NCBI GenBank assembly: GCA_964573285.1
Contig: CAZNJD010000053.1
Coordinates: 1 to 21,848 of the forward strand
Direction: 5' to 3'
From: UBA1140 sp964573285
GTDB lineage: Bacteria; Campylobacterota; Campylobacteria; Campylobacterales; Sulfurovaceae
Length of the DNA: 21,848 nt
The notes under the pieces were generated by a model. That model was not told where the DNA came from. It searched no databases and was given only the letters and a program-made list of their open reading frames with translations. Of the stretch, positions 14,181 to 20,879 are shown one piece after another; position 1 is the first letter of the stretch; each line of letters starts with the position of its first letter. The position numbers and the translations under genes were made by a program.

Positions 14181-14726
14181 TTAAGAGTAATGTTGTAATA
14201 CTCGTCTATTTTTTATAATTATATATTCTGTTAATTTTTGCATTGCCTCTTTATGATTTCGTAAAAACTCTTTATGAGCATTTTTATTACAATAGTTAGT
14301 GACTATAAAAATACCTCTTACAGGTATATTAAACTTTTGTGCAACTTTAACCACAGCATAAAACTCCATATTTTCTATCTCTATATTTTTTGATAAATAA
14401 GATTTTGCAAGATTGAAATCTGTAGTAATATAGTTAGAAGAGTTTACAAATATTTTATCTGTAATATTTTTTTGTAAAATAGTATTATCTATAGGAGAAT
14501 AACTATTTGCATTAAAAAAGCTATTTTCTATATTAGTGGCACTATTAGACTCGACTATATCAAATATTTTTTTATTTCCATAAGACCCAGCACTTCCTAC
14601 AAATAGAATAGATTTTGGTCGATTAGTTATACACTCTTGGGTTAGATTTATACTTATATCTATCAATCCTATTCCCATAGATTTTGCAAAGTTAAACTGT
14701 TCACTCTCTCCTGCACAAATTATCAT
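14181..14726 (-). CDS. Nucleoside phosphorylase/nucleosidase-fold protein (PNP_UDP_1 family), short form
   Basis: The 181-residue protein matches the purine-nucleoside phosphorylase/MTA-SAH nucleosidase fold. The evidence is the GIGLIDISINLTQ helix, the beta strand with ILFVGSAGSYG (40-50), and IENMEFYAVVKVAQ near residues 116-129, where the Met-Glu pair corresponds to the ribose-binding EMEG of MTA/SAH nucleosidases. It is about 50 residues shorter than MTAN. The segment where MTAN carries its catalytic Asp reads VTNYCNKNAH, with Asn. Its N-terminus (MIICAGES) also lacks the usual MKIGIIGAM opening. It may therefore have a different substrate or weak activity. Its ATG directly follows the hisF stop codon (TAA ATG, no gap), implying translational coupling. 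Confidence 0.7.
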   Translation of the reverse strand: MIICAGESEQFNFAKSMGIGLIDISINLTQECITNRPKSILFVGSAGSYGNKKIFDIVESNSATNIENSFFNANSYSPIDNTILQKNITDKIFVNSSNYITTDFNLAKSYLSKNIEIENMEFYAVVKVAQKFNIPVRGIFIVTNYCNKNAHKEFLRNHKEAMQKLTEYIIIKNRRVLQHYS

Positions 14727-15494
14727 TTATATTCTCACTGCTATTTTATTATCTCGTAAATATCGTTTTAAATCCATTATATCTATCTCTCGAAAGTGAA
14801 ATATAGATGCAGCCAAAGCAGCATCAGCATCTCCTTTAGTAAATGCCTCTAACATATGTTGCATAGTTCCAGCCCCTCCACTTGCAATTATTGGGATATT
14901 TACCTCTTTGGCTATTTGGGAGTTTAACTTATTATCAAATCCTGCTTTGGTTCCATCTGCATCCATTGAAGTTATAAGTAACTCTCCTGCTCCTCTATTG
15001 TAAACCTCTTTTGCCCAATATATAGCATCTATCCCTGTGTCATTCCGTCCACCATGTGTAAATATATGCCATTTATTACCAGATACTCTTTTGGCATCAA
15101 TAGCTACAACAATACATTGAGAACCAAACCGTTTAGCACTCTCATTGATAAACTCTGGTCGTTTGATAGCAGCAGAGTTTATACTTACTTTATCACATCC
15201 AACATTAAGAAGATTATAAATATCATTCAATTTTCGTATTCCACCTCCTACAGTCAAAGGGATAAATACCTCTTTGGCTACCTTTCTAACTACATCTACA
15301 ATGGTATCTCTACCCTCATGTGATGCACCAATATCCAAAAAGGTAATCTCATCAGCACCCTCTTGATTATATCTCTTGGCTACCTCTACAGGGTCACCTG
15401 CATCTCTGAGCCCTAAAAAGTTTACACCTTTTACAACTCGACCATTATCAACATCCAAACAGGGTATTATCCGTTTTGCAAAATATTCCATCAT
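14727..15494 (-). CDS. hisF: Imidazole glycerol phosphate synthase cyclase subunit
   Basis: HisF condenses PRFAR with ammonia from HisH to form imidazole glycerol phosphate and AICAR, linking histidine and purine synthesis. The 255-residue TIM barrel is complete: RIIPCLDVDNGRVVKG with catalytic Asp14, FLDIGAS, TVGGGIR, VVAIDAKR with second catalytic Asp133, and the phosphate-binding IASGGAG and AALAASIFH. The first two codons are both ATG. The AAGGA site suits the second (15489-15491) better, so the protein may be 254 residues. No hisH is nearby. It diverges from ksgA over a 72-bp region holding promoters for both. Confidence 0.97.
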   Translation of the reverse strand: MMEYFAKRIIPCLDVDNGRVVKGVNFLGLRDAGDPVEVAKRYNQEGADEITFLDIGASHEGRDTIVDVVRKVAKEVFIPLTVGGGIRKLNDIYNLLNVGCDKVSINSAAIKRPEFINESAKRFGSQCIVVAIDAKRVSGNKWHIFTHGGRNDTGIDAIYWAKEVYNRGAGELLITSMDADGTKAGFDNKLNSQIAKEVNIPIIASGGAGTMQHMLEAFTKGDADAALAASIFHFREIDIMDLKRYLRDNKIAVRI

Positions 15495-15526
15495 TTTCCT
15501 TAACTATTCACTAATATTGTGGTAGA

Positions 15527-15532
15527 ATTATA
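15527..15532 (-). promoter_or_regulatory. -10 box of hisF
   Basis: Minus-strand TATAAT (context AGCTATAATTCTACC), 32 bases before the first hisF ATG. On the plus strand the same spot (TAGAAT/TATAGC) may serve ksgA, so the divergent promoters probably overlap. Confidence 0.5.
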
Positions 15533-15566
15533 GCTAAAATTAAATCTTAAGTAAGAATTGTGTAAA

Positions 15567-16391
15567 ATGGACAAAATAAAAAAATTATCAGAATTTGCAA
15601 ATAAACGATTTGGTCAAAACTTTTTGAAAAATGACCATATAATAAAACAAATCATCCAATCGATACCCAATGACAGCTTGGCTGTTGCAGAGATTGGGCC
15701 TGGCTTAGGTGATTTAACTAAAGAACTGATAAATGTTCGAAATGTTACAGCATTTGAGGTTGATAAAAGATTATGTGAGCATCTTCAAACTAAATTTGAT
15801 GAGCCTATCCGTCAAAGCTTATTAAAGATAAAGTGTGGTGATGTTCTCAAGCATTGGGGGAGTGAAGGACTACTAGAAGAGGAGTATCATCTAGTAGCTA
15901 ACCTACCCTACTATATTGCCACCAATATTATTTTGAAAGCATTAAAAGATAAGAATTGTAAATCAATTTTGGTAATGGTACAAAAAGAGGTAGCTCAAAA
16001 ATTTTCAGCACAATCTGGCGAGAAGGCTTTCTCGTCTTTAGCTGTTTTGACTCAAACAGTAGGTTATGGTGAACTACTTTTTGTTGTAGGAGCAGAAAAT
16101 TTTATACCACCACCAAAAGTAACATCTGCTATTCTTTTAATTAGGAAAAAACGGAGTGAAGATAATAAGGGGTTTGAAGAGTTTCTCAAAATTGCATTTA
16201 GGCAACCACGGAAAAAACTATCGAAAAACTTATCAATTTACTACCCAAAAGATAAGATTGAAGCACTATTTTTACAACTAGAGATTAAAGAAAATTTACG
16301 ACCTCATGAAGCTACAACATTTATTTATCATCACTTATATAATAAATTAAAGAAGGATAATATAAATGGAAGAGAAAAAAGCAGAGAATAA
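15567..16391 (+). CDS. ksgA: 16S rRNA (adenine1518/1519-N6)-dimethyltransferase
   Basis: KsgA (RsmA) dimethylates two adjacent adenines in the 3' loop of 16S rRNA during late small-subunit assembly. The sequence has KRFGQNFL at the N-terminus, the SAM-binding AEIGPGLGDLT, FEVD at the acidic loop, catalytic NLPYY, and FIPPPKVTSA. The C-terminal helical domain (FRQPRKKLSKNL) is present. The ATG at 15567 gives 274 residues. A TTG at 15558 would add three codons (M-C-K) and has a slightly better-placed AAG stretch, so the start is uncertain by three residues. Its last 26 bases overlap the RNase J gene. The ksgA-RNase J pair is conserved in Helicobacter and Campylobacter (recalled). Confidence 0.95.
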   Translation: MDKIKKLSEFANKRFGQNFLKNDHIIKQIIQSIPNDSLAVAEIGPGLGDLTKELINVRNVTAFEVDKRLCEHLQTKFDEPIRQSLLKIKCGDVLKHWGSEGLLEEEYHLVANLPYYIATNIILKALKDKNCKSILVMVQKEVAQKFSAQSGEKAFSSLAVLTQTVGYGELLFVVGAENFIPPPKVTSAILLIRKKRSEDNKGFEEFLKIAFRQPRKKLSKNLSIYYPKDKIEALFLQLEIKENLRPHEATTFIYHHLYNKLKKDNINGREKSRE

Positions 16392-18417
16392 TAGTTCCCC
16401 AAAAACTAAAAAGATAGAAGAGCAAAAAGTAAGACGAGACCGTCCAGATAGACCTAAACGGTCACGAAACCCTCATAGAGTTCCAAAGAGAGAGGTAGAA
16501 GTTTCTACTAAGTCAAAAGATAATATTAGCAAAGAGAGTAATAAAACTACTCTAAGTAAAACAAAAGAGATAACCAAACCACAACATCGAAAACAACATA
16601 ATAATCATTCAAATAAAAATACCCATAAAAAGAAAAATACAAAACGAAACAAAAATAGTATGGGACCACTTAGTACCGATATAAAAACAGCTTTGAAAGC
16701 AAATAAGATTGCTAATGAAAAGAGAATGAACCCATGGAAACAGATAGATATATCAAATAGACACAAAATTCGTTTTACTCCTCTTGGTGGATTGGGTGAA
16801 ATTGGTGGGAATATAGCTGTTATTGAAGATGAAGAGAGTGCTATAATTATAGATGTAGGTATGAGTTTCCCTGATGAGACTATGCATGGTGTAGATATTT
16901 TAGTTCCTGATTTTTCATATTTACATAGTATAAAAAATAAAATCAAAGCAATTATAATTACACATGCACATGAAGACCATATTGGAGCAGTTCCATATCT
17001 ATTCAAAGAGTTAAAATTTCCTATATATGGAACACCTCTTGCTTTATCAATGATAGAAAATAAATTTAATGAACATAAACTCAAAGATGATGTGAAGTAC
17101 TTTAACTATATTATCAAAAGAGAGATTTATAATATAGGTAGCTTCAAAATTGAGTGGATGCATAATACACACTCTATTGTAGATGCGTGTAGTTTAGCTA
17201 TTCAAACTAAAGCAGGAACACTTATACATACAGCTGATTTTAAAATTGACCATACACCTATAGATAATCAGACAACTGATTTACAGAGATATGCTTATTA
17301 TGGTTCAAAAGGTGTTTTGTGTCTATTCTCAGATAGTACCAATTCTCATAATCCTGGATTTACTAAAAGTGAAGCTGTAGTAGGAAAAACATTTGATACA
17401 CTATTTAGTTTAGCAAAAGGAAGGGTGATTATGTCAACATTCTCTTCAAATACACATAGAATATTTCAAGCAATGGAGAGAGGGGTTAAAGCTGGACGAA
17501 AACTTTGTGTTATTGGTCGTTCTATGGAGAGAAATATTGAAATAGCACGGCGTTTAGGATTTGTAGATATAGAAGATAGACATTTTATTGAACCACATGA
17601 AGTAAATAGATTTGCAGATAATGAACTTCTAATAGTTACCACTGGTTCACAAGGTGAAGAGATGGCAGCACTCTCTCGAATGGCAACAGATGAACATAGA
17701 CATATTAAACTTAAACCGAGTGATACTATTATTATATCAGCAAGTGCTATTCCAGGGAATGAGGGTTCTGTATCTTCCCTTATGAATAAGTTGATTAAAT
17801 CAGGAGTAACTGTTAGATATAAAGATTTTGATAATATTCATGTATCAGGTCACGCAGCACAAGAGGAACAAAAACTTATATTAAGACTTGTCCAACCTAA
17901 ATTTTTCTTGCCTGTGCATGGAGAGTATAATCATATAGCTAAACATGCTGAAACAGCAGTTAGTTGTGGTGTTAATAAGAGAAATATATTATTAATGAGT
18001 GATGGTGACCAAGTAGAAATTACTACAAAATATATTAAAAAAGTAAAAACAATCAAAACAGGTAAAAGCTATATAGACAATCAAAACAATAAAGAGATAA
18101 AAGTAGAAATTGTAAATGATAGACAAAAATTAGCCGAAGATGGTATTGTAAATATAGCACTTCAGATTAATAAAGTTAGCAAAAAAATGGTAGGAAAAGC
18201 AATTGTTTCGACACATGGACTTGTACCAAACAAAGAGTTGAATAGATTTACTCATGAAATTGAGAATATTATAGATTCTTTTTTGATTAATCTTAAATCT
18301 GAACAACTATCATCACCCAAAATAGTACAAGATGAGTTAAGAACATTAATTAGAAAACATATTATTCGTACAAAAAAACGATACCCAATTATTACTCTTG
18401 TAATTTTTTTAGTTTAA
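16366..18417 (+). CDS. rnj: Ribonuclease J with long basic N-terminal extension
   Basis: RNase J is a metallo-beta-lactamase/beta-CASP ribonuclease with 5'-3' exo- and endonuclease activity, the main mRNA-decay enzyme of Campylobacterota. Residues 1-130 form a Lys/Arg/Asn-rich disordered extension like that of H. pylori RNase J. The catalytic core begins at about 134 (RFTPLGGLGEIGGN). It carries zinc ligands HAHEDH (200-205), His269 (HNTHS) and Asp291 (HTADFK), and beta-CASP motifs FSDSTNS, STFSSNTHR, VTTGSQGEE and HVSGHA. The C-terminal domain ends with the typical RKHI...KKRYP segment. The 683-residue length is normal for the lineage. AAGGA upstream of the ATG lies within ksgA, so the two are co-transcribed. 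Confidence 0.95.
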   Translation: MEEKKAENNSSPKTKKIEEQKVRRDRPDRPKRSRNPHRVPKREVEVSTKSKDNISKESNKTTLSKTKEITKPQHRKQHNNHSNKNTHKKKNTKRNKNSMGPLSTDIKTALKANKIANEKRMNPWKQIDISNRHKIRFTPLGGLGEIGGNIAVIEDEESAIIIDVGMSFPDETMHGVDILVPDFSYLHSIKNKIKAIIITHAHEDHIGAVPYLFKELKFPIYGTPLALSMIENKFNEHKLKDDVKYFNYIIKREIYNIGSFKIEWMHNTHSIVDACSLAIQTKAGTLIHTADFKIDHTPIDNQTTDLQRYAYYGSKGVLCLFSDSTNSHNPGFTKSEAVVGKTFDTLFSLAKGRVIMSTFSSNTHRIFQAMERGVKAGRKLCVIGRSMERNIEIARRLGFVDIEDRHFIEPHEVNRFADNELLIVTTGSQGEEMAALSRMATDEHRHIKLKPSDTIIISASAIPGNEGSVSSLMNKLIKSGVTVRYKDFDNIHVSGHAAQEEQKLILRLVQPKFFLPVHGEYNHIAKHAETAVSCGVNKRNILLMSDGDQVEITTKYIKKVKTIKTGKSYIDNQNNKEIKVEIVNDRQKLAEDGIVNIALQINKVSKKMVGKAIVSTHGLVPNKELNRFTHEIENIIDSFLINLKSEQLSSPKIVQDELRTLIRKHIIRTKKRYPIITLVIFLV

Positions 18418-18580
18418 ATAGATAAGTATCTAAAGAAAAATATTAAGCTGTAACTTATATTAATACAAAAACACATTAAAAATTTTTTTTTTAATCTGTT
18501 TTTTCTCCTATCCTGCATAAAAACATTGAAAAAATAGCTCTTTTATAATAAAATATTAGGAAAATTTTAGTTAAATAATA

Positions 18581-18597
18581 TTATAATTAAATTATAA
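18581..18597. repeat. 17-bp AT-only palindrome upstream of the 57-residue membrane protein
   Basis: TTATAATT-A-AATTATAA is a perfect inverted repeat with a single central base, and it overlaps the -10 box. It could be an operator, but perfect palindromes are not rare in DNA this AT-rich. Confidence 0.3.
18582..18587 (+). promoter_or_regulatory. -10 box of the 57-residue membrane protein
   Basis: An exact TATAAT lies 42 bases before the ATG at 18630. It lies inside a 17-bp palindrome. Confidence 0.45.
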
Positions 18598-18629
18598 AAA
18601 ATAAAAAATAAATAAAAACAGGATTTAAT

Positions 18630-18803
18630 ATGTTAGAATTAACCCCGATAATAATAAGCTTAATAATAATTTTGTCAGCCATCATAGGTATAATAATTGG
18701 TACACTCCTTTCTAAATCTAAAGATAATGATATAGATGGTTCTCAGTCCAATCATACTTTTCATATTGATAGTGCAACAGGTATTGTCTCAGATGTAACT
18801 TAA
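18630..18803 (+). CDS. Small single-pass membrane protein (57 residues), unknown
   Basis: An ATG at 18630 with a well-spaced AGGA (18620-18623) opens 57 codons ending in TAA 18801-18803. Residues about 6-27 form one hydrophobic helix rich in Ile (PIIISLIIILSAIIGIIIGT) with a GxxxG pair (Gly20 and Gly24) that could support helix packing. The remaining 30 residues are hydrophilic (KSKDNDIDGSQSNHTF, ending GIVSDVT). It has its own candidate promoter and is followed 26 bases later by the -10 box of the pseudouridine synthase. I do not recognise the family. Good translation signals and hydrophobic design argue that it is real. Confidence 0.65.
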   Translation: MLELTPIIISLIIILSAIIGIIIGTLLSKSKDNDIDGSQSNHTFHIDSATGIVSDVT

Positions 18804-18828
18804 ATACTCTCTCTCATATCAACTATGC

Positions 18829-18834
18829 TATAAT
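18829..18834 (+). promoter_or_regulatory. -10 box of the pseudouridine synthase gene
   Basis: An exact TATAAT (context ATGCTATAATTATG) lies 27 bases before the ATG at 18862. Confidence 0.55.
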
Positions 18835-18861
18835 TATGATAATTTAATACAAAGAGAATTT

Positions 18862-19665
18862 ATGCGACTCAATAAATATATATCACATAATAGTAAATAC
18901 TCTCGTCGTGATGCAGACAAACTTATCGAAGCAGGTGAAGTAACAGTCAATAGAAAAAAGATGACTAATTTTAGTTATATAGTTCAAGGTGGTGACCATA
19001 TTGCTGTTAAGTCTATTCCAATTAAAGAGAGAACTGAACTCACTATGATAGTTTATAATAAACCCAAAGGAACACTAGTTACTAAAAAAGATGATAGAGG
19101 ACGAACTACTATCTATCATAAATTACCTGGAAAATTTAGACATTTTATACCTATAGGACGATTAGATTACGCTTCTGAGGGTATGCTTATTATGACAGAT
19201 TCGCCAAGAGTAGCTGAAGTGATGATGCGTTCAGGACTAGATAGAACTTATAATATCAAAATAGATAAACCTTTAACCCCAGAGATGGAGGAGGCAATGC
19301 GTGAAGGTCTAGTACTAGATGATGCTAGAGCAGGTGGACATGAAAAAAGTAAAATCTATAGTATGGAGTTTGAGCCATTTATTAATTATGAGATTAGAGG
19401 TGTAACAGGAAAGTTTACTAAACTTAGAGTTACTATAGCAGAGGGCAAAAATAGAGAGTTGCGTCGTTTTTTTGGTCACTTTGAAGCTAATATATTAGAC
19501 CTAAAACGAGTTGCTTTTGGAGGAATAGAGTTAAATAACCTACCAACTAACAAAACTAGATATTTTACTCGTAGAGAGTATGATGATACACACAAATTTC
19601 TAAAAGCAATGCAAAAAAAAGAAGCACAAGATAAAAAAGAAGCACAAGATAGAATTAAAGAGTAG
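18862..19665 (+). CDS. rluB: RluB/RsuA-family rRNA pseudouridine synthase
   Basis: The enzyme isomerises a specific uridine in rRNA, for RluB position 2605 of 23S rRNA in E. coli numbering. The 267 residues show an N-terminal S4 RNA-binding domain (1-48: RLNKYISHNSKYSRRDAD, then IEAGEVTVN). The catalytic domain follows, with IGRLDYASEGML where Asp102 is the nucleophile, DRTYNIKI, and the C-terminal EGKNRELRRFFGHF motif. The C-terminal 20 residues are a charged extension with a KKEAQD duplication. Position near ksgA and RNase J is, from memory, shared with C. jejuni. RluB versus another RsuA-group member is inferred, not proven. Confidence 0.88.
   Translation: MRLNKYISHNSKYSRRDADKLIEAGEVTVNRKKMTNFSYIVQGGDHIAVKSIPIKERTELTMIVYNKPKGTLVTKKDDRGRTTIYHKLPGKFRHFIPIGRLDYASEGMLIMTDSPRVAEVMMRSGLDRTYNIKIDKPLTPEMEEAMREGLVLDDARAGGHEKSKIYSMEFEPFINYEIRGVTGKFTKLRVTIAEGKNRELRRFFGHFEANILDLKRVAFGGIELNNLPTNKTRYFTRREYDDTHKFLKAMQKKEAQDKKEAQDRIKE
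19615..19650 (+). repeat. Exact 18-bp tandem duplication in the rluB 3' end
   Basis: AAAAAAGAAGCACAAGAT occurs twice in tandem (19615-19632, 19633-19650), encoding KKEAQD twice in the C-terminal tail. It keeps the frame and is probably a slippage product. Confidence 0.85.
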
Positions 19666-19667
19666 TA

Positions 19668-20489
19668 CTATTCATAATCTCTTTTTTTACTTTTTTCTTT
19701 TTGAATGAGTTCTATAAATATTAACAGTCCAGCCAACTCAATAAAACTTTCTCGTATCTCATATTGCATATTTAAAAAGCTATAGATATGATAACAAAAT
19801 ATAGAGATAGCTGTGGCTATTACTATAGTAGCAAAATGAAGTTTAAGCCAAATAGTGCTTTTGGCTTTTGATAAATAAAATCCAAAAACAGTAAGTGCAA
19901 AAAAATGTGTTACCATATCAAACCATACTCCTATATCATTATAAAAATAGAGTTGAAAAGTAGAGGCAAAAAGAACTACTAAAATAGTATGAGGATTTAT
20001 ATTAAAATATTTTAATATTTTAAATTGATGTAAATATGGAAATATCTTATAAAAGAGTGGAATAAAAACCACAAAAGTATAGATACAAGAATAGATAATA
20101 GAACTAAATAGATTAGCATCTACTAGATTATGCAGATTAGTCTCTTGTTGCAGATTATATTCTATAAAATACTCTGATGATGGAAAATGAAATAGTTGTT
20201 GTCCCCAACTTATCTCTTCCATTCCTGCCAAAAATGCTAAGATAGAAAATATAACTATGGCTAATTTTTCATATCTATTAAATTTATAACTATATAAAGT
20301 ATAAAAACCATATATAAAAGTTATAAAAAGAGAGAGAGTTCCGACACTTTCAAAAAAACTATCTTCATGACTCATTTGTTGAAGTAGATGCTCATATCCT
20401 GAAATATAAGTAGTTGCAAGGATTGTACCAATAGAGATTAGGTATAATATCAAAACTAGTTTAAAAAGAATTTTATTAATATTTAACAT
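19668..20489 (-). CDS. Polytopic membrane protein of unknown function with EEISWGQ motif
   Basis: The 273-residue protein has about seven or eight hydrophobic helices (about 10-29, 49-68, 75-90, 125-150, 168-188, 195-212, 219-240 and possibly 248-262). A conspicuous polar motif follows the third helix: EEISWGQ at 91-97, then F and P residues and YNLQQETNLHNL at 111-122. Similar E-x-SWGQ...NxQxExNLHN motifs occur in uncharacterised membrane proteins elsewhere (recalled), suggesting a conserved catalytic or ligand site facing one membrane side. The stop codon is 2 bases from the end of convergent rluB. No ribosome-binding site is visible upstream. A TATGAT box at 20506-20501 would give a near-leaderless transcript. 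Confidence 0.75.
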   Translation of the reverse strand: MLNINKILFKLVLILYLISIGTILATTYISGYEHLLQQMSHEDSFFESVGTLSLFITFIYGFYTLYSYKFNRYEKLAIVIFSILAFLAGMEEISWGQQLFHFPSSEYFIEYNLQQETNLHNLVDANLFSSIIYSCIYTFVVFIPLFYKIFPYLHQFKILKYFNINPHTILVVLFASTFQLYFYNDIGVWFDMVTHFFALTVFGFYLSKAKSTIWLKLHFATIVIATAISIFCYHIYSFLNMQYEIRESFIELAGLLIFIELIQKEKSKKRDYE

Positions 20490-20524
20490 GATTGTATATT
20501 ATCATAAATTTAATAAAAATATAT

Positions 20525-20530
20525 TATAAT
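20525..20530 (+). promoter_or_regulatory. -10 box of the His/Cys-rich protein and outer-membrane protein genes
   Basis: An exact TATAAT lies 20 bases before the ATG at 20551, with GAGGGAG immediately upstream of the start. It probably drives both downstream genes. Confidence 0.5.
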
Positions 20531-20550
20531 TAAAATAACAAAAGAGGGAG

Positions 20551-20835
20551 ATGATGAAAAAAGTAAACTTATTTATCGTTCGTTTTTTACTGTTCTTCTA
20601 TTTAACTTCTTCTTATCTAAGTGCCACACATATACATAAAAATATTACACAGCAACATAATGATTGCAAAGTATGTATAGTTGTTAAAAATTTACACTCT
20701 CCAGATATACCACATATAAATATTGATTGTTTAAATTGTGATAACTATTATGATAAAATCATATTTAATCAAATAATAGTTACGGCTATTATACTAAAAG
20801 GATTTAACTCTAACGCTCCTCCTAAACTCTCCTAA
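20551..20835 (+). CDS. Small exported His/Cys-rich protein, possible metal-binding
   Basis: The 94-residue product has a signal peptide (about 1-25, ending LSA). It then has clustered metal-ligand-type residues: His27 and His29 (THIHK), His36, Cys39-x-x-Cys42 (CKVC), His49, His55, and Cys60-x-x-Cys63 (CLNC). A second hydrophobic stretch at about 69-83 may anchor it in the membrane. The layout recalls small DUF2946-like envelope proteins linked with copper or zinc loci, but the family is not certain. GAGGGAG suits the second ATG (20554) better. It precedes the outer-membrane protein gene by 44 bases and should share its transcript. Confidence 0.65.
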   Translation: MMKKVNLFIVRFLLFFYLTSSYLSATHIHKNITQQHNDCKVCIVVKNLHSPDIPHINIDCLNCDNYYDKIIFNQIIVTAIILKGFNSNAPPKLS

Positions 20836-20879
20836 AATCAAACAACAACTATTACCAAAAATATAATTTAGGAGAAATT

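Larger units (their letters stand above)
18418..18629. other. AT-only-rich intergenic region, 212 bp
   Basis: This gap is extremely A+T rich. TTAAT...ATTAA followed by an 11-base T run (about 18461-18492) is a weak, AT-only terminator candidate for RNase J. TATAAT occurs at 18544-18549 and 18582-18587. No RNA gene was recognised. Confidence 0.45.

Noticed and set aside
16605..17084. Minus-strand 159-residue frame within RNase J
   Set aside because: It is antisense to the well-supported RNase J catalytic core, with no start signals.
19660..19675. Near-palindrome GAGTAGTACTATTC at the rluB/membrane-protein junction as a shared terminator
   Set aside because: It leaves no loop for a hairpin and is largely a by-product of two overlapping stop regions.
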